Shown here one piece after another: positions 1 through 13,618 of a stretch of DNA of 64,000 nucleotides. The stretch is from Crossaster papposus (taxonomy: Eukaryota > Echinodermata > Asteroidea > Velatida > Solasteridae). Numbering within the stretch: the stretch's first letter is position 1; each line of letters begins with the position of its first letter. The position numbers were made by a program, and so were the translations under genes. The DNA lies in NCBI GenBank assembly GCA_037893245.1, contig JBAIAA010000806.1, forward strand, positions 744,001 through 808,000, in the 5' to 3' direction. Under the pieces are notes generated by a model. The model ran no database searches and had not been told where the DNA came from. It saw only the letters and a list, made by a program, of their open reading frames with translations.

Positions 1-1176
1 TTATGCACACTTCTTTCCCTTTACATATTTCTTATGCACACTTCTTTCCCTTTACATATTTCTTATGCACACTTCTTTCCCTTTACATATTTCTTATGCA
101 CACTTCTTTCCCTTTACATATTTCTTATGCACACTTCTTTCCCTTTACATATTTCTTATGCACACTTCTTTCCCTTTACATATTTCTTATGCACACTTCT
201 TTCCCTTTACATATTTCTTATGCACACTTCTTTCCCTTTACATATTTCTTATGCACACTTCTTTCCCTTTACATATTTCTTATGCACACTTCTTTCCCTT
301 TACATATTTCTTATGCACACTTCTTTCCCTTTACATATTTCTTATGCACACTTCTTTCCCTTTACATATTTAACTCGAGGGCTTGTTCCGACATCAGGTG
401 TTTATTTCTTATGCACACTTCTTTCCCTTTACATATTTCTTATGCACACTTCTTTCCCTTTACATATTTAACTCGAGGGCTTGTTCCGACATCAGGTGTT
501 TATTTCTTATGCACACTTCTTTCCCTTTACATATTTCTTATGCACACTTCTTTCCCTTTACATATTTCTTATGCACACTTCTTTCCCTTTACATATTTCT
601 TATGCACACTTCTTTCCCTTTACATATTTCTTATGCACACTTCTTTCCCTTTACATATTTCTTATGCACACTTCTTTCCCTTTACATATTTCTTATGCAC
701 ACTTCTTTCCCTTTACATATTTCTTATGCACACTTCTTTCCCTTTACATATTTAACTCGAGGGCTTGTTCCGACATCAGGTGTTTATTTCTTATGCACAC
801 TTCTTTCCCTTTACATATTTCTTATGCACACTTCTTTCCCTTTACATTTTTCTTATGCACACTTCTTTCCCTTTACATATTTAACTCGAGGGCTTGTTCC
901 GACATCAGGTGTTTATTTCTTATGCACGCTTCTTTCCCTTTAAATATTTCTTATGCACACTTCTTTCCCTTTACATATTTCTTATGCACACTTCTTTCCC
1001 TTTACATATTTAACTCGAGGGCTTGTTCCGACATCAGGTGTTTATTTCTTATGCACACTTCTTTCCCTTTACATATTTCTTATGCACACTTCTTTCCCTT
1101 TACATATTTCTTATGCACACTTCTTTCCCTTTACATATTTAACTCGAGGGCTTGTTCCGACATCAGGTGTTTATTT
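1..1176. repeat. Mixed A/B satellite segment
   Basis: Twelve A units lead to the first B at 372. Further B segments start at 470, 754, 883, 1012 and 1141. The spacings are 98, 284, 129, 129 and 129 bp, all equal to 36 + 31n. An A unit near 940 carries a C-to-A change that makes a TAA in one frame. No gene is present. Confidence 0.95.
372..407. repeat. Segment B, reference example (36 bp)
   Basis: First complete B in the window. It replaces nothing: it lies between the TATTT that ends one A unit and the C that opens the next. It contains CTCGAG (bases 3-8 of B), a second CpG in TTCCGA, an E-box-type CAGGTG (bases 24-29) and TTTATT (bases 30-35), which is AATAAA on the minus strand. The last five bases, TATTT, repeat the five bases just before it, so B can be viewed as a 31-bp core plus a 5-bp direct repeat. 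In the forward direction the junction creates TAA in one frame only. Confidence 0.95.
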
Positions 1177-3842
1177 CTTATGCACACTTCTTTCCCTTTA
1201 CATATTTCTTATGCACACTTCTTTCCCTTTACATATTTCTTATGCACACTTCTTTCCCTTTACATATTTATTATGCACACTTCTTTCCCTTTACATATTT
1301 CTTATGCACACTTCTTTCCCTTTACATATTTCTTATGCACACTTCTTTCCCTTTACATATTTCTTATGCACACTTCTTTCCCTTTACATATTTCTTATGC
1401 ACACTTCTTTCCCTTTACATATTTCTTATGCACACTTCTTTCCCTTTACATATTTCTTATGCACACTTCTTTCCCTTTACATATTTCTTATGCACACTTC
1501 TTTCCCTTTACATATTTCTTATGCACCCTTCTTTCCCTTTACATATTTCTTATGCACACTTCTTTCCCTTTACATATTTCTTATGCACACTTCTTTCCCT
1601 TTACATATTTCTTATGCACACTTCTTTCCCTTTACATATTTCTTATGCACACTTCTTTCCCTTTACATATTTCTTATGCACACTTCTTTCCCTTTACATA
1701 TTTCTTATGCACACTTCTTTCCCTTTACATATTTCTTATGCACACTTCTTTCCCTTTACATATTTCTTATGCACACTTCTTTCCCTTTACATATTTCTTA
1801 TGCACACTTCTTTTCCTTTACATATTTCTTATGCACACTTCTTTCCTTTTACATATTTCTTATGCACACTTCTTTCCCTTTACATATTTCTTATGCACAC
1901 TTCTTTCCCTTTACATATTTCTTATGCACACTTCTTTCCCTTTACATATTTCTTATGCACACTTCTTTCCCTTTACATATTTCTTATGCACACTTCTTTC
2001 CCTTTACATATTTCTTATGCACACTTCTTTCCCTTTACATATTTCTTATGCACACTTCTTTCCCTTTACATATTTCTTATGCACACTTCTTTCCCTTTAC
2101 ATATTTCTTATGCACACTTCTTTCCCTTTACATATTTCTTATGCACACTTCTTTCCCTTTACATATTTCTTATGCACACTTCTTTCCCTTTACATATTTC
2201 TTATGCACACTTCTTTCCCTTTACATATTTCTTATGCACACTTCTTTCCCTTTACATATTTCTTATGCACACTTCTTTCCCTTTATATATTTCTTATGCA
2301 CACTTCTTTCCCTTTACATATTTCTTATGCACACTTCTTTCCCTTTACATATTTCTTATGCACACTTCTTTCCCTTTACATATTTCTTATGCACACTTCT
2401 TTCCCTTTACATATTTCTTATGCACACTTCTTTCCTTTTACATATTTCTTATGCACACTTCTTTCCCTTTACATATTTCTTATGCACACTTCTTTCCCTT
2501 TACATATTTCTTATGCACACTTCTTTCCCTTTACATATTTCTTATGCACACTTCTTTCCCTTTACATATTTCTTATGCACACTTCTTTCCCTTTACATAT
2601 TTCTTATGCACACTTCTTTCCCTTTACATATTTCTTATGCAGACTTCTTTCCCTTTACATATTTCTTATGCACACTTCTTTCCCTTTACATATTTCTTAT
2701 GCACACTTCTTTCCCTTTACATATTTCTTATGCACACTTCTTTCCCTTTACATATTTCTTATGCACACTTCTTTCCCTTTACATATTTCTTATGCACACT
2801 TCTTTCCCTTTACATATTTCTTATGCACACTTCTTTCCCTTTACATATTTCTTATGCACACTTCTTTCCCTTTACATATTTCTTATGCACACTTCTTTCC
2901 CTTTACATATTTCTTATGCACACTTCTTTCCCTTTACATATTTCTTATGCACACTTCTTTCCCTTTACATATTTCTTATGCACACTTCTTTCCCTTTACA
3001 TATTTCTTATGCACACTTCTTTCCCTTTACATATTTCTTATGCACACTTCTTTCCCTTTACATATTTCTTATGCACACTTCTTTCCCTTTACATATTTCT
3101 TATGCACACTTCTTTCCCTTTACATATTTCTTATGCACACTTCTTTCCCTTTACATATTTCTTATGCACACTTCTTTCCCTTTACATATTTCTTATGCAC
3201 ACTTCTTTTCCTTTACATATTTCTTATGCACACTTCTTTCCTTTTACATATTTCTTATGCACACTTCTTTCCCTTTACATATTTCTTATGCACACTTCTT
3301 TCCCTTTACATATTTCTTATGCACACTTCTTTCCCTTTACATATTTCTTATGCACACTTCTTTCCCTTTACATATTTCTTATGCACACTTCTTTCCCTTT
3401 ACATATTTCTTATGCACACTTCTTTCCCTTTACATATTTCTTATGCACACTTCTTTCCCTTTACATATTTCTTATGCACACTTCTTTCCCTTTACATATT
3501 TCTTATGCACACTTCTTTCCCTTTACATATTTCTTATGCACACTTCTTTCCCTTTACATATTTCTTATGCACACTTCTTTCCCTTTACATATTTCTTATG
3601 CACACTTCTTTCCCTTTACATATTTCTTATGCACACTTCTTTCCCTTTACATATTTCTTATGCACACTTCTTTCCCTTTACATATTTCTTATGCACACTT
3701 CTTTCCCTTTACATATTTCTTATGCACACTTCTTTCCCTTTACATATTTCTTATGCACACTTCTTTCCCTTTACATATTTCTTATGCACACTTCTTTCCC
3801 TTTACATATTTCTTATGCACACTTCTTTCCCTTTACATATTT
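1177..3842. repeat. Pure monomer A array, 86 units
   Basis: The length of 2,666 bp is exactly 86 x 31, so there is no net indel in 86 consecutive units. Sparse substitutions mark individual units: C-to-T changes at 1814, 2436 and 3209, a TATATATTT variant near 2285, and GCAGAC near 2641. The 1814 and 3209 changes are 1,395 bp (45 units) apart, and each is followed in the next unit by a second C-to-T change. That pattern points to internal higher-order duplication. Confidence 0.96.
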
Positions 3843-3878
3843 AACTCGAGGGCTTGTTCCGACATCAGGTGTCTATTT
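3843..3878. repeat. Solitary segment B inside long A array
   Basis: This is the only B between 1177 and 7102. It differs from consensus by GTGTCTATTT instead of GTGTTTATTT near its end. The same variant appears in B segments at 26185, 30722, 40906, 52414, 53890, 55232 and 59668, so this copy belongs to a specific B lineage found far downstream. Confidence 0.95.
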
Positions 3879-6800
3879 CTTATGCACACTTCTTTCCCTT
3901 TACATATTTCTTATGCACACTTCTTTCCCTTTACATATTTCTTATGCACACTTCTTTCCCTTTACATATTTCTTATGCACACTTCTTTCCCTTTACATAT
4001 TTCTTATGCACACTTCTTTCCCTTTACATATTTCTTATGCACACTTCTTTCCCTTTACATATTTCTTATGCACACTTCTTTCCCTTTACATATTTCTTAT
4101 GCACACTTCTTTCCCTTTACATATTTCTTATGCACACTTCTTTCCCTTTACATATTTCTTATGCACACTTCTTTCCCTTTACATATTTCTTATGCACACT
4201 TCTTTCCCTTTACATATTTCTTATGCACACTTCTTTCCCTTTACATATTTCTTATGCACACTTCTTTTCCTTTACATATTTCTTATGCACACTTCTTTCC
4301 TTTTACATATTTCTTATGCACACTTCTTTCCCTTTACATATTTCTTATGCACACTTCTTTCCCTTTACATATTTCTTATGCACACTTCTTTCCCTTTACA
4401 TATTTCTTATGCACACTTCTTTCCCTTTACATATTTCTTATGCACACTTCTTTCCCTTTACATATTTCTTATGCACACTTCTTTCCCTTTACATATTTCT
4501 TATGCACACTTCTTTCCCTTTACATATTTCTTATGCACACTTCTTTCCCTTTACATATTTCTTATGCACACTTCTTTCCCTTTACATATTTCTTATGCAC
4601 ACTTCTTTCCCTTTACATATTTCTTATGCACACTTCTTTCCCTTTACATATTTCTTATGCACACTTCTTTCCCTTTACATATTTCTTATGCACACTTCTT
4701 TCCCTTTACATATTTCTTATGCACACTTCTTTCCCTTTACATATTTCTTATGCACACTTCTTTCCCTTTACATATTTCTTATGCACACTTCTTTCCCTTT
4801 ACATATTTCTTATGCACACTTCTTTCCCTTTACATATTTCTTATGCACACTTCTTTCCTTTTACATATTTCTTATGCACACTTCTTTCCCTTTACATATT
4901 TCTTATGCACACTTCTTTCCCTTTACATATTTCTTATGCACACTTCTTTCCCTTTACATATTTCTTATGCACACTTCTTTCCCTTTACATATTTCTTATG
5001 CACACTTCTTTCCCTTTACATATTTCTTATGCACACTTCTTTCCCTTTACATATTTCTTATGCACACTTCTTTCCCTTTACATATTTCTTATGCACACTT
5101 CTTTCCCTTTACATATTTCTTATGCACACTTCTTTCCCTTTACATATTTCTTATGCACACTTCTTTCCCTTTACATATTTCTTATGCACACTTCTTTCCC
5201 TTTACATATTTCTTATGCACACTTCTTTCCCTTTACATATTTCTTATGCACACTTCTTTCCCTTTACATATTTCTTATGCACACTTCTTTCCCTTTACAT
5301 ATTTCTTATGCACACTTCTTTCCCTTTACATATTTCTTATGCACACTTCTTTCCCTTTACATATTTCTTATGCACACTTCTTTCCCTTTACATATTTCTT
5401 ATGCACACTTCTTTCCCTTTACATATTTCTTATGCACACTTCTTTCCCTTTACATATTTCTTATGCACACTTCTTTCCCTTTACATATTTCTTATGCACA
5501 CTTCTTTCCCTTTACATATTTCTTATGCACACTTCTTTCCCTTTACATATTTCTTATGCACACTTCTTTCCCTTTACATATTTCTTATGCACACTTCTTT
5601 CCCTTTACATATTTCTTATGCACACTTCTTTTCCTTTACATATTTCTTATGCACACTTCTTTCCTTTTACATATTTCTTATGCACACTTCTTTCCCTTTA
5701 CATATTTCTTATGCACACTTCTTTCCCTTTACATATTTCTTATGCACACTTCTTTCCCTTTACATATTTCTTATGCACACTTCTTTCCCTTTACATATTT
5801 CTTATGCACACTTCTTTCCCTTTACATATTTCTTATGCACACTTCTTTCCCTTTACATATTTCTTATGCACACTTCTTTCCCTTTACATATTTCTTATGC
5901 ACACTTCTTTCCCTTTACATATTTCTTATGCACACTTCTTTCCCTTTACATATTTCTTATGCACACTTCTTTCCCTTTACATATTTCTTATGCACACTTC
6001 TTTCCCTTTACATATTTCTTATGCACACTTCTTTCCCTTTACATATTTCTTATGCACACTTCTTTCCCTTTACATATTTCTTATGCACACTTCTTTCCCT
6101 TTACATATTTCTTATGCACACTTCTTTCCCTTTACATATTTCTTATGCACACTTCTTTCCCTTTACATATTTCTTATGCACACTTCTTTCCCTTTACATA
6201 TTTCTTATGCACACTTCTTTCCCTTTACATATTTCTTATGCACACTTCTTTCCCTTTACATATTTCTTATGCACACTTCTTTCCCTTTACATATTTCTTA
6301 TGCACACTTCTTTCCCTTTACATATTTCTTATGCACACTTCTTTCCCTTTACATATTTCTTATGCACACTTCTTTCCCTTTACATATTTCTTATGCACAC
6401 TTCTTTCCCTTTACATATTTCTTATGCACACTTCTTTCCCTTTACATATTTCTTATGCACACTTCTTTCCCTTTACATATTTCTTATGCACACTTCTTTC
6501 CCTTTACATATTTCTTATGCACACTTCTTTCCCTTTACATATTTCTTATGCACACTTCTTTCCCTTTACATATTTCTTATGCACACTTCTTTCCCTTTAC
6601 ATATTTCTTATGCACACTTCTTTCCCTTTACATATTTCTTATGCACACTTCTTTCCCTTTACATATTTCTTATGCACACTTCTTTCCCTTTACATATTTC
6701 TTATGCACACTTCTTTCCCTTTACATATTTCTTATGCACACTTCTTTCCCTTTACATATTTCTTATGCACACTTCTTTCCCTTTACATATTTCTTATGCA

Positions 6801-7102
6801 CACTTCTTTCCCTTTACATATTTCTTATGCACACTTCTTTCCCTTTACATATTTCTTATGCACACTTCTTTCCCTTTACATATTTCTTATGCACACTTCT
6901 TTCCCTTTACATATTTCTTATGCACACTTCTTTCCCTTTACATATTTCTTATGCACACTTCTTTCCCTTTACATATTTCTTATGCACACTTCTTTCCCTT
7001 TACATATTTCTTATGCACACTTCTTTCCCTTTACATATTTCTTATGCACACTTCTTTCCCTTTACATATTTCTTATGCACACTTCTTTCCCTTTACATAT
7101 TT
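3879..7102. repeat. Pure monomer A array, 104 units
   Basis: The length of 3,224 bp is exactly 104 x 31, the longest B-free run in the window. The paired C-to-T marker recurs at 4268 and 5632 (1,364 bp, 44 units apart), and a single marker falls at 4859. Compared with the upstream array, 1814 to 4268 is 2,454 bp and 3209 to 5632 is 2,423 bp, so a block of about 2.4 kb seems to have been duplicated across the B at 3843. The last 1.4 kb shows almost no variants. Confidence 0.95.
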
Positions 7103-10100
7103 AACTCGAGGGCTTGTTCCGACATCAGGTGTTTATTTCTTATGCACACTTCTTTCCCTTTACATATTTCTTATGCACACTTCTTTCCCTTTACATATTT
7201 CTTATGCACACTTCTTTCCCTTTACATATTTAACTCGAGGGCTTGTTCCGACATCAGGTGTTTATTTCTTATGCACACTTCTTTCCCTTTACATATTTCT
7301 TATGCACACTTCTTTCCCTTTACATATTTCTTATGCACACTTCTTTCCCTTTACATATTTCTTATGCACACTTCTTTCCCTTTACATATTTCTTATGCAC
7401 ACTTCTTTCCCTTTACATATTTCTTATGCACACTTCTTTCCCTTTACATATTTAACTCGAGGGCTTGTTCCGACATCAGGTGTTTATTTCTTATGCACAC
7501 TTCTTTCCCTTTACATATTTCTTATGCACACTTCTTTCCCTTTACATATTTCTTATGCACACTTCTTTCCCTTTACATATTTCTTATGCACACTTCTTTC
7601 CCTTTACATATTTCTTATGCACACTTCTTTCCCTTTACATATTTATTATGCACACTTCTTTCCCTTTACATATTTCTTATGCACACTTCTTTCCCTTTAC
7701 ATATTTCTTATGCACACTTCTTTCCCTGTACATATTTCTTATGCACACTTCTTTCCCTTTACATATTTCTTATGCACACTTCTTTCCCTTTACATATTTC
7801 TTATGCACACTTCTTTCCCTTTACATATTTCTTATGCACACTTCTTTCCCTTTACATATTTAACTCGAGGGCTTGTTCCGACATCAGGTGTTTATTTCTT
7901 ATGCACACTTCTTTCCCTTTACATATTTCTTATGCACACTTCTTTCCCTTTACATATTTCTTATGCACACTTCTTTCCCTTTACATATTTCTTATGCACA
8001 CTTCTTTCCCTTTACATATTTAACTCGAGGGCTTGTTCCGACATCAGGTGTTTATTTCTTATGCACACTTCTTTCCCTTTACATATTTCTTATGCACACT
8101 TCTTTCCCTTTACATATTTCTGATGCACACTTCTTTCCCTTTACATATTTCTTATGCACACTTCTTTCCCTTTACATATTTCTTATGCACACTTCTTTCC
8201 CTTTACATATTTCTTATGCACACTTTTTTCCCTTTACATATTTCTTATGCACACTTCTTTCCCTTTACATATTTCTTATGCACACTTCTTTCCCTTTACA
8301 TATTTCTTATGCACACTTCTTTCCCTTTACATATTTCTTATGCACACTTCTTTCCCTTTACATATTTCTTATGCACACTTCTTTCCCTTTACATATTTCT
8401 TATGCACACTTCTTTCCCTTTACATATTTCTTATGCACACTTCTTTCCCTTTACATATTTCTTATGCACACTTCTTTCCCTTTACATATTTAACTCGAGG
8501 GCTTGTTCCGACATCAGGTGTTTATTTCTTATGCACACTTCTTTCCCTTTACATATTTCTTATGCACACTTCTTTCCCTTTACATATTTCTTATGCACAC
8601 TTCTTTCCCTTTACATATTTCTTATGCACACTTCTTTCCCTTTACATATTTCTTATGCACACTTCTTTCCCTTTACATATTTCTTATGCACACTTCTTTC
8701 CCTTTACATATTTCTTATGCACACTTCTTTCCCTTTACATATTTCTTATGCACACTTCTTTCCCTTTACATATTTCTTATGCACACTTCTTTCCCTTTAC
8801 ATATTTCTTATGCACACTTCTTTCCCTTTATATATTTAACTCGAGGGCTTGTTCCGACATCAGGTGTTTATTTCTTATGCACACTTCTTTCCCTTTACAT
8901 ATTTCTTATGCACACTTCTTTCCCTTTACATATTTCTTATGCACACTTCTTTCCCTTTACATATTTCTTATGCACACTTCTTTCCCTTTACATATTTCTT
9001 ATGCACACTTCTTTCCCTTTACATATTTCTTATGCACACTTCTTTCCCTTTACATATTTCTTGTGCACACTTCTTTCCCTTTACATATTTCTTATGCACA
9101 CTTCTTTCCCTTTACATATTTAACTCGAGGGCTTGTTCCGACATCAGGTGTTTATTTCTTATGCACACTTCTTTCCCTTTACATATTTCTTATGCACACT
9201 TCTTTCCCTTTACATATTTCTTATGCACACTTCTTTCCCTTTACATATTTCTTATGCACACTTATTTCCCTTTACATATTTCTTATGCACACTTCTTTCC
9301 CTTTACATATTTAACTCGAGGGCTTGTTCCGACATCAGGTGTTTATTTCTTATGCACACTTCTTTCCCTTTACATATTTCTTATGCACACTTCTTTCCCT
9401 TTACATATTTCTTATGCACACTTCTTTCCCTTTACATATTTCTTATGCACACTTCTTTCCCTTTACATATTTCTTATGCACACTTCTTTCCCTTTACATA
9501 TTTCTTATGCACACTTCTTTCCCTTTACATATTTCTTATGCACACTTCTTTCCCTTTACATATTTCTTATGCACACTTCTTTCCCTTTACATATTTCTTA
9601 TGCACACTTCTTTCCCTTTACATATTTCTTATGCACACTTCTTTCCCTTTACATATTTCTTATGCACACTTCTTTCCCTTTACATATTTAACTCGAGGGC
9701 TTGTTCCGACAGCAGGTGTTTATTTCTTATGCACACTTCTTTCCCTTTACATATTTCTTATGCACACTTCTTTCCCTTTACATATTTAACTCGAGGGCTT
9801 GTTCCGACATCAGGTGTTTATTTCTTATGCACACTTCTTTCCCTTTACATATTTCTTATGCACACTTCTTTCCCTTTACATATTTCTTATGCACACTTCT
9901 TTCCCTTCACATATTTCTTATGCACACTTCTTTCCCTTTACATATTTAACTCGAGGGCTTGTTCCGACATCAGGTGTTTATTTCTTATGCACACTTCTTT
10001 CCCTTTACATATTTCTTATGCACACTTCTTTCCCTTTACATATTTCTTATGCACACTTCTTTCCCTTTACATATTTCTTATGCACAGTTCTTTCCCTTTA

Positions 10101-13100
10101 CATATTTCTTATGCACACTTCTTTCCCTTTACATATTTCTTATGCACACTTCTTTCCCTTTACATATTTCTTATGCACACTTTTTTCCCTTTACATATTT
10201 CTTATGCACACTTCTTTCCCTTTACATATTTCTTATGCACACTTCTTTCCCTTTACATATTTCTTATGCACACTTCTTTCCCTTTACATATTTCTTATGC
10301 ACACTTCTTTCCCTTTACATATTTAACTCGAGGGCTTGTTCCGACATCAGGTGTTTATTTCTTATGCACACTTCTTTCCCTTTACATATTTCTTATGCAC
10401 ACTTCTTTCCCTTTACATATTTAACTCGAGGGCTTGTTCCGACATCAGGTGTTTATTTCTTATGCACACTTCTTTCCCTTTACATATTTCTTATGCACAC
10501 TTCTTTCCCTTTACATATTTCTTATGCACACTTCTTTCCCTTTACATATTTAACTCGAGGGCTTGTTCCGACATCTGGTGTTTATTTCTTATGCACACTT
10601 CTTTCCCTTTACATATTTCTTATGCACACTTCTTTCCCTTTACATATTTCTTATGCACACTTCTTTCCCTTTACATATTTCTTATGCACACTTCTTTCCC
10701 TTTACATATTTCTTATGCACACTTCTTTCCCTTTACATATTTCTTATGCACACTTCTTTCCCTTTACATATTTCTTATGCACACTTCTTTCCCTTTACAT
10801 ATTTAACTCGAGGGCTTGTTCCGACATCAGGTGTTTATTTCTTATGCACACTTCTTTCCCTTTACATATTTCTTATGCACACTTCTTTCCCTTTACATAT
10901 TTCTTATGCACACTTCTTTCCCTTTACATATTTAACTCGAGGGCTTGTTCCGACATCAGGTGTTTATTTCTTATGCACACTTCTTTCCCTTTACATATTT
11001 CTTATGCACACTTCTTTCCCTTTACATATTTCTTATGCACACCTCTTTCCCTTTACATATTTCTTATGCACACTTCTTTCCCTTTACATATTTCTTATGC
11101 ACACTTCTTTCCCTTTACATATTTCTTATGCACACTTCTTTCCCTTTACATATTTCTTATGCACACTTCCCTCCCTTTACATATTTCTTATGCACACTTC
11201 TTTCCCTTTACATATTTCTTATGCACACTTCTTTCCCTTTACATATTTCTTATGCACACTTCTTTCCCTTTACATATTTCTTATGCACACTTCTTTCCCT
11301 TTACATATTTCTTATGCACACTTCTTTCCCTTTACATATTTCTTATGCACACTTCTTTCCCTTTACATATTTCTTATGCACACTTCTTTCCCTTTACATA
11401 TTTCTTATGCACACTTCTTTCCCTTTACATATTTAACTCGAGGGCTTGTTCCGACATCAGGTGTTTATTTCTTATGCACACTTCTTTCCCTTTACATATT
11501 TCTTATGCACACTTCTTTCCCTTTACATATTTCTTATGCACACTTCTTTCCCTTTACATATTTCTTATGCACACTTCTTTCCCTTTACATATTTCTTATG
11601 CACACTTCTTTCCCTTTACATATTTCTTATGCACACTTCTTTTCCTTTACATATTTCTTATGCACACTTCTTTCCCTTTACATATTTCTTATGCACACTT
11701 CTTTCCCTTTACATATTTAACTCGAGGGCTTGTTCCGACATCAGGTGTTTATTTCTTATGCACACTTCTTTCCCTTTACATATTTCTTATGCACACTTCT
11801 TTCCCTTTACATATTTCTTATGCACACTTCTTTACCTTTACATATTTCTTATGCACACTTCTTTCCCTTTACATATTTCTTATGCACACTTCTTTCCCTT
11901 TACATATTTCTTATGCACACTTCTTTCCCTTTACATATTTCTTATGCACACTTCTTTCCCTTTACATATTTCTTATGCACACTTCTTTCCCTTTACATAT
12001 TTCTTATGCACACTTCTTTCCCTTTACATATTTAACTCGAGGGCTTGTTCCGACATCAGGTGTTTATTTCTTATGCACACTTCTTTCCTTTTACATATTT
12101 CTTATGCACACTTCTTTCCCTTTACATATTTCTTATGCACACTTCTTTCCCTTTACATATTTCTTATGCACACTTCTTTCCCTTTACATATTTAACTCGA
12201 GGGCTTGTTCCGACATCAGGTGTTTATTTCTTATGCACACTTCTTTCCCTTTACATATTTCTTATGCACACTTCTTTCCCTTTACATATTTCTTATGCAC
12301 ACTTCTTTCCCTTTACATATTTCTTATGCACACTTCTTTCCCTTTACATATTTCTTATGCACACTTCTTTCCCTTTACATATTTCTTATGCACACTTCTT
12401 TCCCTTTACATATTTCTTATGCACACTTCTTTCCCTTTACATATTTCTTATGCACACTTCTTTCCCTTTACATATTTCTTATGCACACTTCTTTCCCTTT
12501 ACATATTTCTTATGCACACTTCTTTCCCTTTACATATTTCTTATGCACACTTCTTTCCCTTTACATATTTAACTCGAGGGCTTGTTCCGACATCAGGTGT
12601 TTATTTCTTATGCACACTTCTTTCCCTTTACATATTTCTTATGCACACTTCTTTCCCTTTACATATTTCTTATGCACACTTCTTTCCCTTTACATATTTC
12701 TTATGCACACTTCTTTCCCTTTACATATTTCTTATGCATACTTCTTTCCCTTTACATATTTAACTCGAGGGCTTGTTCCGACATCAGGTGTTTATTTCTT
12801 ATGCACACTTCTTTCCCTTTACATATTTCTTATGCACACTTCTTTCCCTTTACATATTTCTTATGCACACTTCTTTCCCTTTACATATTTAACTCAAGGG
12901 CTTGTTCCGACATCAGGTGTTTATTTCTTATGCACACTTCTTTCCCTTTACATATTTCTTATGCACACTTCTTTCCCTTTACATATTTAACTAGAGGGCT
13001 TGTTCCGACATCAGGTGTTTATTTCTTATGCACACTTCTTTCCCTTTACATATTTCTTATGCACACTTCTTTCCCTTTACATATTTCTTATGCACACTTC

Positions 13101-13618
13101 TTTCCCTTTACATATTTCTTATGCACACTTCTTTCCCTTTACATATTTCTTATGCACACTTCTTTCCCTTTACATATTTCTTATGCACACTTCTTTCCCT
13201 TTACATATTTCTTATGCACACTTCTTTCCCTTTACATATTTCTTATGCACACTTCTTTCCCTTTACATATTTCTTATGCACACTTCTTTCCCTTTACATA
13301 TTTCTTATGCACACTTCTTTCCCTTTACATATTTAACTCGAGGGCTTGTTCCGACATCAGGTGTTTATTTCTTATGCACACTTCTTTCCCTTTACATATT
13401 TCTTATGCACACTTCTTTCCCTTTACATATTTCTTATGCACACTTCTTTCCCTTTACATATTTCTTATGCACACTTCTTTCCCTTTACATATTTCGTATG
13501 CACACTTCTTTCCCTTTACATATTTCTTATGCACACTTCTTTCCCTTTACATATTTCTTATGCACACTTCTTTCCCTTTACATATTTCTTATGCACACTT
13601 CTTTCCCTTTACATATTT

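Noticed and set aside
372..407. Segment B as a transposable element or SINE
   Set aside because: It is only 36 bp, has no terminal inverted repeats or A-tail, and always sits at one phase of A. A 5-bp flanking repeat exists, but repeated independent insertion is not supported.
481..7104. Repetitive hydrophobic protein (membrane or silk-like) encoded by the repeat
   Set aside because: The peptide is rich in F, L and Y, but that is a direct result of the T/C-rich strand. Variants are not biased to third positions of any one frame, and indels are not kept in multiples of three.
1152..8123. Forward open frame of 2,323 codons, and similar long frames at 481-7104, 953-3844 and 3854-8023
   Set aside because: Monomer A has no stop in any forward frame and 31 = 1 modulo 3, so all three frames give the same cyclic 31-residue peptide over the same DNA. 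Starts are arbitrary ATG or TTG codons and stops are just B junctions or point changes. Nothing suggests selection on a reading frame.
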